This document shows, in pieces, positions 63,723 to 64,000 of a stretch of 64,000 bases of DNA (positions within the stretch are counted from its first letter, which is position 1; each line of letters begins with the position of its first letter). A model generated the notes under the pieces. The model saw nothing but the letters and a program-made list of their open reading frames with translations, searched no databases and was not told the DNA's origin. Position numbers and translations under genes: made by a program. The DNA is from Snuella lapsa (lineage in GTDB: Bacteria; Bacteroidota; Bacteroidia; Flavobacteriales; Flavobacteriaceae): positions 1 through 64,000 of the forward strand of contig NZ_BAABCY010000007.1 in the NCBI RefSeq assembly GCF_039539345.1, in the 5' to 3' direction.

Positions 63723-64000
63723 ATGAAACTAGAGAAGAACAAAATTGTATTTGCATCAGTAATAATATGCATACTCCTTTTTATTGGTGGCTATGGCATT
63801 ATGGTTATGGGGCCTGAAGACCTTCCAGAGATCGATAGCAATAAAATTCCCATTCCAGAATTGGAAGATGGACAAAAGGAATACCATTCTAAAATCGAGG
63901 CATTGGACAACTTGAAAGAAGAACGGGAAAAGACCGTGCCCTCACTTTACCCGGAGCATATGATTGACGACAAAGGGTATTTCAACCCAGATTATATGGA
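63723..64000 (+). CDS. traM: TraM, conjugative transfer protein (partial)
   Basis: The first 92 residues of a protein cut by the window end. It begins MKLEKNKIVFASVIICILLF (N-terminal membrane helix) and continues with GPEDLPEIDSNKIPIPELEDGQKEYHSKIEALD, in the style of Bacteroidetes TraM. It follows traK by 34 bases. Confidence 0.75.
   Translation, partial: MKLEKNKIVFASVIICILLFIGGYGIMVMGPEDLPEIDSNKIPIPELEDGQKEYHSKIEALDNLKEEREKTVPSLYPEHMIDDKGYFNPDYM

Larger units (their letters stand above)
3118..64000. mobile_element. Probable integrative conjugative element with large cargo (partial)
   Basis: The mobilisation and DNA-processing module lies at 3.5-9.8 kb and the RteC/replication/transfer module at 48.4-64 kb. 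Both are typical of Bacteroidetes conjugative transposons. Everything between them (secretion machine, RHS genes, recombinase element, peptide-export locus) and the AT-rich nuclease cassette at 51-58 kb look like cargo. The right end and the integrase are not in the window, so the boundaries are approximate and the single-element reading is inference. Confidence 0.55.

Overview
The window looks like a Bacteroidota chromosome, most likely Flavobacteriaceae. The tra genes are of the Bacteroidetes conjugative-transposon type (TraE, TraF, TraG, TraI, TraJ, TraK, TraM), and there is an RteC regulator, a BfmA/BtgA-type mobilisation protein, DUF6443-type RHS proteins, a TPR-AraC regulator and the GC-rich short palindromes common in this family. 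There are no rRNA or tRNA genes. Most of the window (about 3.1 kb to beyond the right edge) reads as one cargo-laden integrative conjugative element (ICE). This is inferred from gene content; no integrase or second end is visible.

Layout. 0-3.1 kb: small unknown genes, an IS1595-family insertion with an 8-bp target duplication, an excisionase-like gene and a possible attachment-site remnant. 3.5-9.8 kb: ICE maintenance and mobilisation module (unknown genes, SSB, RadC-like protein, BfmA-like protein, relaxase, coupling ATPase), with a 13-bp inverted repeat as oriT candidate. 9.9-16.8 kb (minus strand): half of a type II secretion/type IV pilus-like machine (GspM, GspL, secretin, GspE, prepilin peptidase, major pseudopilin) and a response regulator. 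17.1-26.3 kb (plus strand): a two-piece RHS pair resembling TcB/TcC, a small secreted protein and a DUF2927-like gene. 26.4-32.2 kb: an XRE/AAA-ATPase/double tyrosine-recombinase element with striking hairpin DNA/RNA structures. 32.2-34.2 kb: an orphan RHS C-terminal module with a different tip and a DUF1493-like neighbour. 34.2-35.2 kb: an IS1-family transposase. 35.2-39.9 kb (plus strand): the other half of the secretion machine (two lipoproteins, GspC/PilP-like, GspK-position beta-repeat protein, two minor pseudopilins, GspF). 40.5-48.2 kb: a peptide-export locus (TPR-AraC sensor, 46-residue double-glycine precursor, prolyl oligopeptidase, C39-peptidase ABC exporter, HlyD). 48.4-51.0 kb: RteC with a helically phased repeat array, HTH, replication/DnaC-like genes. 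51.3-58.1 kb: a very AT-rich three-gene putative defence cassette (helical-repeat protein, PD-(D/E)XK protein, HNH-STAND protein). 58.5-64.0 kb: conjugation genes traE to traM (truncated by the window).

How it fits together. The two secretion half-operons complement each other with little overlap and flank RHS proteins that all carry Sec signals. A 15-bp dyad, CTTAC-N5-GTAAG, occurs twice between the response-regulator operon and the RHS operon and once upstream of the second half. I propose a coregulated, ICE-borne secretion system exporting an RHS cocoon with exchangeable tips. The other strong candidates for new biology are the HNH-STAND cassette, the exported-peptide/TPR-AraC circuit, and the covarying hairpin elements at 31.47-32.12 kb.
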